A DNA stretch of 64,000 bases from contig LSRY02000030.1 of NCBI GenBank assembly GCA_001643675.2, positions 1 to 64,000 on the forward strand. Direction: 5' to 3'. The translations under genes and the position numbers were made by a program. The notes below the pieces were generated by a model. It was not told where the DNA came from. It worked only from the letters and a program-made list of their open reading frames with translations, and did not search any database. The DNA comes from Monocercomonoides exilis. Lineage: Eukaryota; Preaxostyla; Oxymonadida; Polymastigidae. Each line of letters starts with the position of its first letter. Position 1 is the first letter of the stretch. Of the stretch, positions 21,670 to 33,784 are shown one piece after another.

Positions 21670-24600
21670 TTACTCTTCGAAATGAGGAGGAATTTGGTCC
21701 TTGGGGATTAAGCGACTGAGATAGAACATTGGGTCAATAGGCATCTGATATGGGAAGAATTGCTGGTTGATAGAGTTGAAATACTGTTCAGGATGAAATA
21801 CCTCCAAAAGATGGTTTGAATTCGCACTGGGAGGATTGCTTGAGAGAGGAGAGGAGAGGAAAGAGTGCTGAGAGGAATACACTTCTGCTGATGGAGTCTC
21901 AATGCTGTTGATTGAAGAAGACAAAGAAGTCGAATTTGTAGTCTTGTCGTTTTTGTGATGTGGCGGAGGAGGGTTGTCTGTTGGATAGAACGATGTTGGC
22001 AGACGAGAGGGAAGGCTGCTCATGTCGCTGTCAATGTTCCTGTTTGTGTCGCCTGTTAAGTTCGAGTTGCTTGAATGATACTGTTCATAATTAGGCTTCT
22101 TCAATGATCCCTGTAAGAGAGGCTCTTGTTCCAATCCTCTTATCCACTCTGGAGCAGGAACTGTGTCAAGCTGGTTGTTTAATGACTTTGATAACTTCGA
22201 TGGAGAGGAAGAAGAAGAAGAAGAAGAAGTTAAATCCGAGTCAGATGTGTTGATGGAAGGAAACCTGCCAAACCCATTCTCTGATGTTGTTGTGCTTTTC
22301 ATGCCATGGTAAATTGTTGCCATTGAGAATGCGACTTCTTCTGTTGGGTTGTTGATCACTTTCTCTCTTCGATTCCTCTTCTTTTCTGAGCCTCCACTCG
22401 TGAAAAACGTGAAAAACTTGTTTTTGAGTAATTTCAAAGAAGAAGACATCTTGTCAGCATCATCACCATTCATTCCATTGTTCAGCTTTATCCCCTTTCG
22501 CATTTTGCGTCTCTTTAGCAGCAGAAGAACAACAACCACAGCAACAATTGTTGCAATCACAAGCACAACAGACACAACAATTTCAGCAGTTGCTCTTTTG
22601 CGTGGCTTCTCTTCAGGAATGTTGTGTTGCAGAGGAGCTATCTCCACAAAGTTCGTGTGTGGAATGCTGCTGAATGGAAAAGGCATGTCCTCTGTGTCCC
22701 AGTACATCATCACACACCCCATTTGGTTTGTTTCAGCAGAAGGCTGCAAAATAGCTGAGGGCAAATGGAGAAATGCGTGTGTGTCATCCAGAAGCTCAGA
22801 AAATTGATATGCGAAATTATCGCGAATTGTGAAATTGCCTCCATTTGAGTCCTTTTCAGCCAGACACAATGCAATATTGCAATCCATCAGTTGTGTGCCT
22901 GTGATTTCAAGTGTGGATATTTGTCCTTCTTCTGAAGATATCTTCACAGAAGAGACTGTAGGAATGAAAAGCAGAGATGGCAAGTCTTTCACTGCTTCTC
23001 CAGAAACAGTACATCCTTCTCCTTTTGTCAAAAAAAGAGACGGAAAAGAAGGCGTCCCGTCAGATCCTTCTCTCAAAGATTCAATCACAATTTCTGAAGT
23101 TGAAGCTTCAAAATATATATCGTTGTTGCTTTGTTTTTTCTCCTTCCATCGTGATCCACATCGAATATTTCGATGAGCAGACAGAAATTGTGGAATGTTC
23201 TTTGTATTTCCAGAAAACAAGCACTCAGAAATCTTCAATGATCCTCCTTTCACAAACACAGGGCATATTGACAGTTGAGTGAAAGTTGTGTTTGAAAGAG
23301 TCGTTTTGCACTGAGAAAAGTGCAAAACAGAACCATTCCAATTGCATATTGGCTCGTTGTCTGAGCCTTTTGAATGGCTAAAAGTTGAATTACCAAAATG
23401 AGAAGCTAATAAAGTGTGTTCAGAAAAGGATGCACCACAATTTGAATGTTGCATTATCAAATTTTCGGAATCTGAGCTTGAAATTTTGCAGTCTTCAAAT
23501 AAAACCTCGCATTTTGCAAGTTCAACTCCACATCCTTCCAACTGAGAACTAACACAGTTAATAAATTTGCATTGTGAAAAAGAAAACTTATACAATTCAT
23601 CATCATCACCTTCTTCTTCTTCAAAGTCATTACGTTTCATTTTATTCTCTTCAGTTTCTTCTTTGTTATTAGTGCTTTTCTCTGAGTCATATTGCAAATG
23701 ATCGAAATTGTTGTGGAATCTGTCTTTCAGACCAACAACAGCAGCATTCAAACTAGACGACTTGATAGAAACAAATTGACACTTTGAGAATTTCTTGCAG
23801 ATGTTCTGCTCATTCATTGTTCTCTTCCCATTCAAATCTAATGAATGAAATCTGCTTTTTCCATCATTTCTCATTCTTCTCAAACCAAAACCAGCAGATG
23901 AACGATCATTCAGGTCAAAGAGAGCACCTCTATCAACAGAAACAGATTGGAAGTTGCAATCATCCACAACAGAATCAACATCCAAGCCAAAAACAAAAGG
24001 AGAGATGGCCAAATGTTGCCCGATGAATGAGCTATGCAACAGCGAAAATGAACCCAAGACAGCTTGAACAAGGCTGATTGGAGCAGAAGACTGAACGCTC
24101 TGAGACTCGCTGGAGACAGTTGGCAGTGAGAAAGTGCAGAATGAAAATGAAAAAGACTTCCCACATGAGTAAAATATGGCTGAATATTGAGAAGATGCTA
24201 TCTGAGAAAAGCCAAGTGCATCGATGTGTATGTGCACAACAGACAAGTCTCCTGTGTTCATCACAAAAGAACGATGAGTCGTCTGCATTGACTTTGCAGG
24301 CGAAGATGAAGGACGCATAATTAATGTCGCTATGGAATCATCTTTCAGATCTGATGATCCTTTTTCATAGCTTCCATTAAGAGAGTGGTCAGTTGTGTAG
24401 GAAAAGTCAATAACTCTTAATTCATTGTCTGTTTGTGTCCATGCTTCGTCTTTGATTTCAACGTCAGACAAATCGACTTCTCTTTCCAATGCAGCCACTT
24501 TAACAATCAGACATTTTGCATTTTTTGTGGGGAGAAGATGGCCCATCCCATCAATTATGTATTTGCATGCTGATTCCTTCGATGCACCGCAGTCTTTTGC

Positions 24601-27600
24601 AGAATTCCCTTTGTTCCCATCCACATACACCGTTGTCATCTGTGTCACATTCAGATAATCTGAGAAAAGATCAATTATCATCCCGTTTTGCATAGAGCTG
24701 TCTCGACCGTTGTCAATTGATAGCAGATGATGCATTTTTCGTTCGTGGCCTTGTAAATACCTTTCAGTCACCATTGTATCTCTGCTCACTCCAGCCATTG
24801 CAAACGATTCAAAGTTTGTTCTGTCGTATGAAGTTCTGTCAAAACGAAAGTATGCTGGATGGATGGTGGCAGAAAGAGAAGGACACGAAATAAACATCCA
24901 ATAGAGCTTGGTGATTTTCTGAGACCAGTTTTCAGAAAGCGTAAGATTTGTGAAGGAAATGGAATATGTATTTGAAGATGAAGCTGTTGAGTGTTTCTGT
25001 TGTAGTCCACTATTTGCCTCATCCTTCACACAATCCAAGTAAATGAATTTTCCAAGCCCGTTTTCAGAAGCCATAGTGCAATCGCAGAGAGTGCAGTGAG
25101 AAATCGAGCATATTCCGAATGGAGTGAGCGATATTCCGAGGGCTCCTCCATAAGCAGTCGCTTGTGTTGCTTTGACTGATGTAAAGTTTGATGATGCGAT
25201 GACTGTTGAGTAGGAAGAAGTGCAAGGTAGAGGAGAAAAACTGCTAATGTTCAAATTAGACTGTTTTGTAAATGTGAGGATGGCAGCATTTGTTGATGTG
25301 GACTCAAATGCTTCAAATTTGGATCCTGTAATAGTAATACCGCTTGAAGATGAAGACGAAGATGAAGAAAAGGAAAAGTGAGAAGATGAGACATAATGCC
25401 TGTTACTCTGAACACCTTTCAAATCACAATTTTCTTTGAGATCTGTTTTGAGTGAAGTTGAACATGGTCCGTTATCCAATTCATTCTCATTTTGGACGAG
25501 CACTTCAAACAATGAGCCGTCAATTTTGCTGATGTTTCTGACTGTTAGCTGATTCGCATGTGCTGCAACTGCTGAAGACAATATAAACAAACTTCGAGTT
25601 ATTGTTTTGAAATTGGACACAGAAACCCTCTCCATCTCAAGAGTTCCTCCCAAACAAACAGCAAGCGAGTATTTAATTGAAATAATCTGTGTTAGTACAT
25701 TTTCAATAATGTCAATCTCTTCAAGCCTCAAAAGCTGTGCTTTGGTGTCAGAATAGAATATTGTTAAAACAGAAGAAGGAAGACTAGTCTCTTTGAAATG
25801 CAGGCGACGAATTGCACAGATAGACTGCACAAATACAGCTGAATTGCAATAGCTCGCCTGATTTGTGCCGATATCTTTTGAAATAGAAATATCAGCCCAG
25901 TCCTTTTCGCTTCCAAAAATATGAGTCTCTTTGAAATGTTGAGTGTTTTCTGTTTGGGCAGCAGAATTGTCTGATGCCTTTGAGCCGCCATCGATTAAGG
26001 CCTCAACAATTTTTATTGGCTTTGCGATTGTTGAAGCATTGGTCACATAAATCGAGCAGAATGTGTTGTCTTTGCAGTGATTGTAGGAAATATCAAGCGT
26101 CTTGCATTGTTGTGTGGATTTTCCGCACTTAAACCAGTCTTTGCCTTTGTTGCTGCAATGAACACTCGACGAACGATAGCGGAACAGCTCAACGATTGAT
26201 GCTGGTTTATGTGGCCCGGAAGCAAAATCTTGGGGAAAAGAAGATGCTTCATTGAAGTAATCTGAGTGTGTGACTTCTTTTGTTGCCAGAAATTGGTCTA
26301 ACTCATCAAGATTGAAAGAAGAAGCATTGTCAGTTTCCAATCCCCAGAATAGAGTGTCTTCCTTCTCAGTCACTTTGTTTGGTGAAGAAAATGTGAATTG
26401 ATCTGTCTGGAGTGAATCAAACATGCCAGAATCACACAGCAAAAACACGTTCTTTCCATAAAATGCATTGTTGCTTTTGAGGACAAGATCAGTTATTTGA
26501 AATGGAAGAGACTGAGAATTGGCTTGTCCCTTGTTGTGGATGCAATCAAAATCATTCAATCCAACAGGAAATGAATCATTCATCGAAGAAGCATCAATCA
26601 TCAGCGCACCGCCTCTGCCATTTTCGATCGTTTTTGCGATGCAGTATGATATTTCGCAGTTAATCAAAGAAAGTCGATGGGCATTAGATGTTGTTTTCCC
26701 TTCGTTGAAGTTTGAAGAAGAGCCCCAAGTTTCTTTTGAAGGAGGGATTCGAACAAACAATGCTCCTCCAAATTCCGAGTTCGGGCTTCTACAGCTTGAC
26801 ATAGAACATCCAATCATTTCTAAGGAAAATGTCGTTGAATTTGTACATGAAATGAGAGATGAATATGTTGATGTTGCAGTTACTGTAGAAATGTTCACTT
26901 TGCTAAAAGAAAGGGAACACTATTCAAAAAGAAATGAAAATTTCAACATATTTTGTAAAATAAAAAATAAATGAAAAAATATATTAAAATTTGCAATCAT
27001 ACTTCTCCATTAAGTGAAATTAGTGAACAGCGAAATTCATTAACACAAGGACCAATTTCAGAAGATTCAACTGATAGAATTGCTGCATTTAATTGAAAAA
27101 CTGAACTTGTAAAAGGATCGATTGAACAATTTACGAGCATTGAACATCCAGATATTGATAATGAAGGAATTGTTTGTTGAGACGATTCGCAAAAGAAAAA
27201 TGGCTTTCCCAGTGGAGCCCGTGCTGAGTTGTGGACAAAAGAAATGTTTGAAAACGTCAGCTTACCTCCAATGTTCTCAAAAAACGATCTTGGTTTATCG
27301 TTAATAACATTAGAGATTGAAACGATGTTTGATCCGTAAGGTTCAATTCGAATTTTTTTATTATCCAAAATTACTCCTTCAACATTATTTTCATTTGATG
27401 CATCCATTAAAAAAATTGTCATTTCATCTTGAATTGATGTTTGTGAAATAGCAAAAGTCAGTGTTTTACATGGAGAAGAATCTGTCTGTCCACATCCGCC
27501 TGTATCTACACCTTTCGATGGTGATACTGTTTTCGTGTTTGCATTGCGTTCCAAATTTGTTGAGCAAAGAAAAGGGAAAATTTTTTCTTTTAGGCAATTC

Positions 27601-27692
27601 AATGAGCAATTGGATTCATTGAGTGCTTGAATGTTTCTCATAAAAACATTAAAACAACTGATGCTTAAAAAAGCTATCAGCAGAATACTCAT
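21670..27692 (-). CDS. Type I membrane beta-helix (Pmp-like) surface protein, 2 exons
   Basis: Exon 1 is 27692-27003 and exon 2 is 26919-21670. The 83-nt intron joins SLNGE to CSLSFSKVNIS in frame, giving 1,979 aa with a TAA stop. The start MSILLIAFLSISCFNVF is a signal peptide. The ectodomain has at least three Cys signature segments (CGQTDSSPCKTL, CGKSTQQCKTL, CGASKESACKYI) and many short beta-strand repeats ending in GGA-hydrophobic or Cys, as in right-handed parallel beta-helix proteins. A single hydrophobic helix (EIVVSVVLVIATIVAVVVV, coding at about 22515-22600) is followed by KRRKMRKG and a cytoplasmic tail of about 280 residues rich in Ser, Asn and Pro. The likely role is a cell-surface adhesion or coat protein; the ligand is unknown. 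It is related in design to the gene at 46.9-64 kb but not a recent copy. Confidence 0.85.
26920..27002 (-). other. Intron of the 1,979-aa beta-helix gene (83 nt)
   Basis: Donor GTATGA at 27002, acceptor TTGAATAG ending at 26920. The nearer acceptor CTTTTAG would break the frame; this one keeps phase 0. Confidence 0.75.
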
Positions 27693-28902
27693 TCAATTTT
27701 TGGAACGAGCACAATGCAAAATTTTAACAAAAATTCCAAACAATAATTAAATATGGGAAAGTTTTCTTTTTGCATATGGGACGAAATTTTTTATTTTATG
27801 AATTTTGTTCCACACAGTTCTTTCAAAGATTTTTTTAATTTTTTATATTTTTATATTTAATATTGCACGATAATGTTAGAATAATAATCATTCAATAGCA
27901 GAAAAAGTTTGGAACAATTCATTGTATTTTTCATAATTGTGAGAATTCTGTCCCATATCTATTGTTAACATATTTATTCAAAATATACAAGTATCTTTAT
28001 TATTCATTTGCTTCATTGTATTTAAATATCCACATAAATCTTAATTTTTGAAACTATTCGTGGAAAAAATGAATTATTCTCTAGAAATAAATCTTCTTAT
28101 ACAGCTCAAAACACGAAATAGATGTATGTGCACAATCATTGAAAGAACGGTCAATCATGTACAATGCAGTCCTTCACTTCTTTGAATTCTTGAAGTTTCC
28201 TGATTGCTAATTAAACTGTACCAAAATGTTTCGATTCCTCTTTGCTTTATGATTAAATACGATGTTTTGAATAGAATCTGAATTGAAACAGCACATTCAA
28301 CCTTCTCTTTCATTGACGAAAGCATTAAAAGATATTTTATTATTTAATTGATGAATTGGGGGAAAACGTGAGAGAAAAAGCAATAAAAAAATAGGAATTA
28401 AAAAAGAAATAATAAAATTAAATAGAAAATAGAAGGATAAGAAATGAGGGGCGGGTCTAATGAAGCTGATACCACATGAAAGAAATTAAACCAAGAGATG
28501 ACGGAAAAGAAGAGAATTACTCCAAAAACAAAGAATAACATCAAAAACGCTCTGAGTTCAAAGAAATGGAAAAGCATAGAAACAAACTTCATGGAAAGAA
28601 ACAAAGGCGATATTTTTAATAAATAAAAAAAAATGAAAGAAAAATCATAAAATTTTTCCAAACATAAAAAAACATAAGAAAAGCACATAAACTAAGATTA
28701 AGAGAGGTTTGTTTAAGTTTAAAAAAGCTCATTATAAATTGTTCTTTTTTTGGATGAAATTTTAACCCTCTCTTCTTTCCCTTCCATAAATAAGTGTTTT
28801 TCCTTCAAAAGATTCAGCCCATTCCCCGTATTTACCCTCTTCAATATCTCTTCCATTTCCCTCCTCTTTCTCTCTCTCTCTCTCTCTCTTTCGCAATGTG
28901 AC
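27693..28902. other. Intergenic region, 1.2 kb
   Basis: Two copies of the dispersed GGAACAAAATTCAT...GTCCCATAT motif face each other (27774-27813 minus, 27911-27958 plus). A short (TC)n run lies at 28869-28890. A hydrophobic 96-aa minus-strand frame at 28398-28688 has no recognisable feature and is not called. Confidence 0.5.
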
Positions 28903-30224
28903 TCACCCATCCTCCAAGTCCATCCCTCCATCTTCTATTCGTCTCTTCTGCTTCAAGCGCTGTGCCTCTTCCAGCTGCTTCCTCATCTCTTCAGGAACTT
29001 TCCCATCTGGCGATGAATATGGAATATCCTCTCCTGTCTCATCATCGTGTATCATCATCTGCGACCCCATTCCACCTGCTCCCGACTGACTCGCAGCACC
29101 TCCACTTGCATCTCCTGAGCCTGTTGACATCGACGAGTCATTGGCTGCATCTGGCTCTTCAATGTCCATTTCTCCTGTGCCTCGTGTTCTCCCATCTGCT
29201 CCACGCCCGTCTTTCCCAGCAGCCCCTCCTGCTTGTCCACCAGGAGTTGCTTGTCCTGCAGGCGTGTCTTCTTCTGCCGATGGGCTCTGTGCATGTAATG
29301 TGGATATTTGCAACATCAGATCTAATGATCCTTCATGCTTTACTATGAAATGAAAGTTGTTTTGGATCATTTCAATCTGCCTTTTAAGTTGTTCGGTTGT
29401 TGGTCTTTCGACAAACTTTATTGACTTCAATCGTAAATTCAACTTAACTTGGTTCATTGGGCCTGAATGACGTGAAACAGGATATGTGGTGGATGATGAT
29501 GATGAAACAAAATTGCATCTTCCAAGAGAAAGAAGGGCATTCCGCTCGCATTCGCTGTCTCCAAATGATATAACATTTATATCAGGCATTGCAGATGCTG
29601 GATACCTTGAATGAGGAGAGCAAAAGCAAGAATTTATCTTTTCAACAAATGCCGTTTTTTTCCACTGAAAGAGAAAGTTTTTAATTTTGTAAAAAAATTT
29701 TAAAAGAATAAACCATATTTGGCTGATTTGGATAAGTATTTTGGTATGTTGTCCTTGCAGAAACAACTTGAACGTCATCCAGCATTTTTCTTATCTTTGG
29801 CATGAATTTTTCAGCACTTAATTCAACCCATCCATGCTGTAAAAGTTGTTATCAAATAAAAGTTTAAAATGTTGAACATATACAAAATAATACATCATAA
29901 ATATTCAAATTCACACTTCAGCATTTGTAATAATAAAAACATTCTTTGTAAATGTATACGCTATATTAATCATCTTTATGACTTGTTCCTGAAGTGTTTC
30001 AAATTGGCTGATAATTTCTGGTGGAACAATTGGTGTTTGAAGGGTTATTTCATTGCTGCAGAGTACACTGCTAGCAAGCATTGTATCATCCCTATGAAAT
30101 GTTTGAATTTAAAACAAAAAGTAACGAAAAAAGAAAGAAAAAGGATTCAGCAATGATCGAAGTAATAGCATGTTCCACACCAATCAAAAAATAGAATAGT
30201 ATTATCAACAGCTTTTTTAGTCAT
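28903..30224 (-). CDS. HAD-like hydrolase with DWDDT motif, 4 exons
   Basis: Exons: 30224-30181, 30091-29917, 29836-29714, 29664-28903; TGA stop; 367 aa. All three introns (89, 80 and 49 nt) have GT...AG ends and keep frame. Splicing completes LFFDWDDTML (motif I DxDxT, Asp14 and Asp16), NVFIITNAEHGWVEL (motif II Thr70), SARTTYQNTYP, and ISFGDSECERNA (motif IV Asp150). This is the order of a haloacid-dehalogenase-superfamily phosphohydrolase, and it resembles an uncharacterised family with DWDDTLLPS-type starts that I recall from algae, oomycetes and ciliates. A core of about 220 residues is followed by about 145 residues rich in Gly, Ala, Ser, Asp and Glu. The substrate is unknown. Divergently transcribed from the RNA-binding protein gene. 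Confidence 0.85.
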
Positions 30225-30553
30225 AAATTCCTTCAATTATGTTGTATTGTTCTATCACAATGCTGTAAAAGAACGGTTTTCGAGGCAAGCCAGGAAGGGA
30301 TTCTGTGACTTAATTTCCCAAAAATGGGCTGTCCAAAAAAAGAAAAGTCGATATTATTTAACGAGATGGAAATGCATCACATGGATAAGGAAATTAACTT
30401 ATTTCTGTTTCATTTGCAACTATTGATCACAAATATTAACTCATTTCTCAAATAACGGGTACGCTAATTTAGGAACATTAAAACTCATTATTAGGTCAGA
30501 TTCATACAGAATCAAAAAGACATTTCAAGACCAGAAAGTCATCAGATCATTCC
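30225..30553. promoter_or_regulatory. Divergent intergenic promoter region (329 bp)
   Basis: Lies between the start codons of the HAD-like gene (minus) and the RRM gene (plus), so it must hold both promoters unless there are further 5' exons. No core element can be identified with confidence. Confidence 0.4.
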
Positions 30554-31449
30554 ATGACAGTTAAACTCTTCGTAGGAAACTTGAGCGAAAGCACAACCGC
30601 AGTTACAGTTGGAAAATTATTCGAAACAATCGGACTCGTGTTTGTATTTATTTTTCAACAATTATTTCAATTATTATTTATTTGCTTTTAATGATGATTA
30701 TATTTCATTTTTATTGAAAATTGTGGATATGCTGTTTCCTGTTGCGATCTTTGTTCAAATACATCAATCACTTCAACAGCAAAAGCGCAACAATCGAAAC
30801 AAGAAATGAAGTTTCAAGAGGTTTCGGATATGTTGAGATGCAAGACGAAGAAGCAGCTCAGACAGCTATGAGACAGCTCAATGGATACAACTTGAACGGA
30901 AAGCCACTTCGTGTGGAAATTGCATATGAGAAATCAAAAGCTCCAGCAACTCGTAGACCCAGAGCACGCGGCGCTCGTCGTGGGTTTAGAGGAGGGTTTG
31001 CTGGGTATGGTGGCTTTGGTGCACCATTTGGAGGTTACGGAGGATTCGGTGGATTCAATGCTCCCTTCAATGGATACGGATATGGAGCATTCCCAGCACG
31101 TCGCGGAAGAGGAAGATTCGCAGGACGTCCACGTCGCGGAAGACGTCCAACTCGTCGTCAACTTAACCCCGATGCACCTTCATCACAAACACGTGTTCAC
31201 ATTGGAAATCTTCCATACTCACTGACAAAAGAAGATTTGACCGAGGCATTGAAAGGATATCAAGTCAAAGACATCATCTTGACTCATCGCCGTTTCAATA
31301 CAGCCCTTAATGTTGGATATGCATTTGTTGAATTTGCATCTGCAGCTGAACAAAAGAAATTCTTGGCTGAACACCAAACAATTCAACTCAAAGATCGTGA
31401 ATGCAGAACAAGCGCTGCAATGGACGTCCCAGCTGAACAATCAAAGTAA
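30554..31449 (+). CDS. Two-RRM RNA-binding protein with RGG-rich linker, 2 exons
   Basis: Exon 1 is 30554-30639, the intron 30640-30779 (GTTTGT...CAACAG), exon 2 30780-31449; TAA stop; 251 aa. Splicing joins KLFETIGLV to KSATIETRNEV and completes RRM1, with RNP2 KLFVGNL (residues 4-10) and RNP1 RGFGYVEM (42-49). The middle (about 90-165) is Arg/Gly-rich with RRGFRGGFAGYGGFG and GRRGRGRFAG-like stretches. RRM2 has RNP2 VHIGNLPY and RNP1 VGYAFVEF. The layout resembles small nuclear/nucleolar RRM-RGG proteins (Gbp2-, nucleolin- or SR-related), which bind RNA in processing or export. The exact orthologue cannot be settled. The frame open before the intron acceptor is intronic. Confidence 0.9.
30640..30779 (+). 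other. Intron of the RRM gene (140 nt)
   Basis: Donor GTTTGTATTT, acceptor TTCAACAG. It splits a Val codon (GT|C) and is required to keep RRM1 intact. Confidence 0.85.
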
Positions 31450-32180
31450 AGGACTGTTTCTATCTCTGAAGTTCTTATGTAAAGAACAGTGTTAGTCTGT
31501 TTCAAATGTTAATTGAATGTTCTTTACTATTTACTCTTTATTTTGTTATTGCCCTTTTGATACACGTTTCATCTGAAGTTTTTTCGATTTTACTCAATAA
31601 TACTCATAAAGTCTACATGCTATGTTCCAAATTTTTATCTATTTGGCATTGTCAAATTTTCAACTTTCATTTTTCCCAATGAAAAGGTACCAAGTCAATC
31701 CTTCTTTGAAGCAAGAAGTTTTTAAAAAAATATTATTACTTTCTTGAAAATAACCAGTTTATTTAAATGGGCTGTGTGATTCTTTGAATAGTTTATTGAT
31801 GAATTTATTGAAGAAGAAAAGAGAAAGTTTCATTTGATCATACCCAATATAAAATATGATCATTTCAATTTATAGGAAAAATGTTTTAATTCAAGAATTT
31901 GAGGTGTTTAATTTATTGAAAAGATGATTTTCTTCACGACTTGCTTGTGTGAAATGACTTTTCTCATAACTTTTATTTATTATCGAATAAAAATTCTATT
32001 GTCGAAATAAATAACAGAAATAGTTTAATTTTGTAAAACGAAAAGTTTATTGAATTTTAATAATCAACTTCACTCTGAAATCAAATATTATTTTGTGAAA
32101 GAATGAGTTATCTGACTTAATATAAATAATTGATGTGCGTAAAAAAGATATTTTTTTTTTTTTGAGCAATGCCTTTTATT

Positions 32181-32631
32181 CAGTCTAAACCGGATATAAT
32201 CACGTCGAATACAATCACATTCGTTTATTGTCACATTTTTCGATGCACCGACATTTTTTGCTTGTTTTTCATTCAATTTCCATCGCATATAATCACTGGG
32301 CTGAAAATATGAAATCACAGTTGTTTTCATTATGGATAATTATTTCAATTAAATAAACAATTTTTTGATCAAAAATCTCAATTTTTCGTTTTTTTAAAAA
32401 TGTGCTTAAATAAGTCAAAATAATATGTATTATTGAAAAAAATTAATTACGCAAATGAAAAAAGTGTATTTGTGTCGAATTTCCAAAAATAAAAAAATCG
32501 ACCCAAATATAATAATTTTAATAATTAATTTTTATTTTTTTCTGTGTTAAGCATCATCGTGTATAATCACAATCTGATATAGTTACAAAAAGTTGTGCAA
32601 AAACCGATGTGATTATATCCGGTTTAGACTG
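32181..32631. mobile_element. 451-bp MITE with pogo/mariner-like termini
   Basis: The ends are CAGTCTAAACCGGATATAAT at the left and its reverse complement at the right; the match continues through TCAC and, after one mismatch, TCG. Several subterminal motifs of the form TATAATCAC, TACAATCAC or TATAATCAC occur inside (near 32195, 32210, 32288, 32562). No ORF. The CAGT termini and TIR shape recall pogo/Tigger-type elements by established pattern; a TA target duplication is not evident. Confidence 0.75.
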
Positions 32632-32659
32632 TAAATTGTTTCGCTCATTACTTTATTAA

Positions 32660-33040
32660 ACTTTCTCAGATATCAAAATAAATTGGATATTCATATCTGA
32701 AAACAAGGGTCATTGATATCACAACATCTTGTTTTGTGACCTCATACGTATTTCAAAAACAAACCCATTTTGTTTGTATGGAGCAAAATATTTCACTTCA
32801 GGCGTTTTCATTGTTAAATAATGCACTTTTCATTGACTTTTTGAGATTAAAAAACACAATAAAATGTTTCCATTTTTTGACATTCATAAAATGTTACAAT
32901 TCTTTCTGTTTTGATTTCAACGAAGCTTGTTCACAGATGTGAAAGTCCAATGAATTTAGAAATATTCAAAAGGTTAATAAAGTTGTAAGCAAAACAAAAA
33001 ACTTTCACGTCGTGCAAAATAAGCTTTATAGTCCGTCCCT
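32660..33040 (-). repeat. Diverged copy of the palindrome-arm sequence
   Basis: TTTTGTGACCTCATACGTAT (32731) corresponds to TTTTGTGACCTCATACATAT in the right arm of the 44-45 kb palindrome. Flanking blocks such as TCAAAATAAATTGGAT and CACTTCAGGCGTTTTC-like sequence follow the same order. Confidence 0.5.
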
Positions 33041-33059
33041 CCCCCTCCCAGCCATTTGG

Positions 33060-33240
33060 GAAATGCTTTTTGAATAGTCGCATATGTTTATTTTTCATGT
33101 AAATCAAAAATATTACATTTTGCTCAAAATTCTGTTTCTGCACACGAATCTTCTTAAAAATGTTTGAAATAGTAATATGCAGAAATAGATTCCATGTTAA
33201 TGAAGTTGGGTGTATGTTAATAAAAATTTGAGCAAAATAA
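33060..33240 (-). repeat. Second copy of the 246-bp inverted-repeat element (diverged)
   Basis: Read on the minus strand this shows TTAACATACACCCAACTTCA, AAGATTCGTGTGCAGAAACA and AAAATAAACATATGCGACTA, matching the interior and right arm of 12111-12356. Confidence 0.6.
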
Positions 33241-33784
33241 GAAAATAATTATTTATTTGAAAATAAAATATTTTTTTCTTATCTAAAAGAATTACTTATT
33301 TGGACTATTTTTTATAGATTATTAAATGTGATGGGTTGTTATTTTTGTAGATTCGAAATATGTTTCACCCAAGTGAAGAAAAACATTTTTTTTGCTATCT
33401 ATTCCTCGAATATCAACTTTATCAAATCAATGTCTTTCAAACTGAAGGGATTCGAGAAATTCAATTATTTCTTCCGAATAAATTTGAATCAGAAATTTTC
33501 TATTTAAAGTCATTTTTCTGAATTTTCATTATCGAACAATAATTAAATTGAATGATATTTTTTAATATATTTAATACTCACCGTGTTAAAATTTATAATA
33601 AATTATTTTTAAAAGTTATTGCAATGATTCCCAAAGAGTTAGGCCAAATATAATAATATCATAGCAATACCAAATTATTAAAATTTCCACAAAAATAATT
33701 CAAAATACAAAAATAAAACGGAATGAGAGAATTACTTTAAAATTTCAGAAGGATTACAACAATAACATTCGAATAAATGAAAAA

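Larger units (their letters stand above)
31450..33784. other. 2.3-kb intergenic region with small repeat elements
   Basis: No supported gene. Contains the 451-bp MITE and two diverged dispersed repeats listed separately; the rest is AT-rich. Confidence 0.6.

Noticed and set aside
28398-28688. 96-aa hydrophobic Phe-rich minus-strand ORF
   Set aside because: AT-rich, Phe/Leu-dominated composition expected by chance; no motif, no signal of a real membrane protein gene.
30609-30809. Plus-strand ORF reading through the RRM gene intron
   Set aside because: It is intronic; splicing at 30640-30779 restores a conserved RRM, while this frame has no homology.
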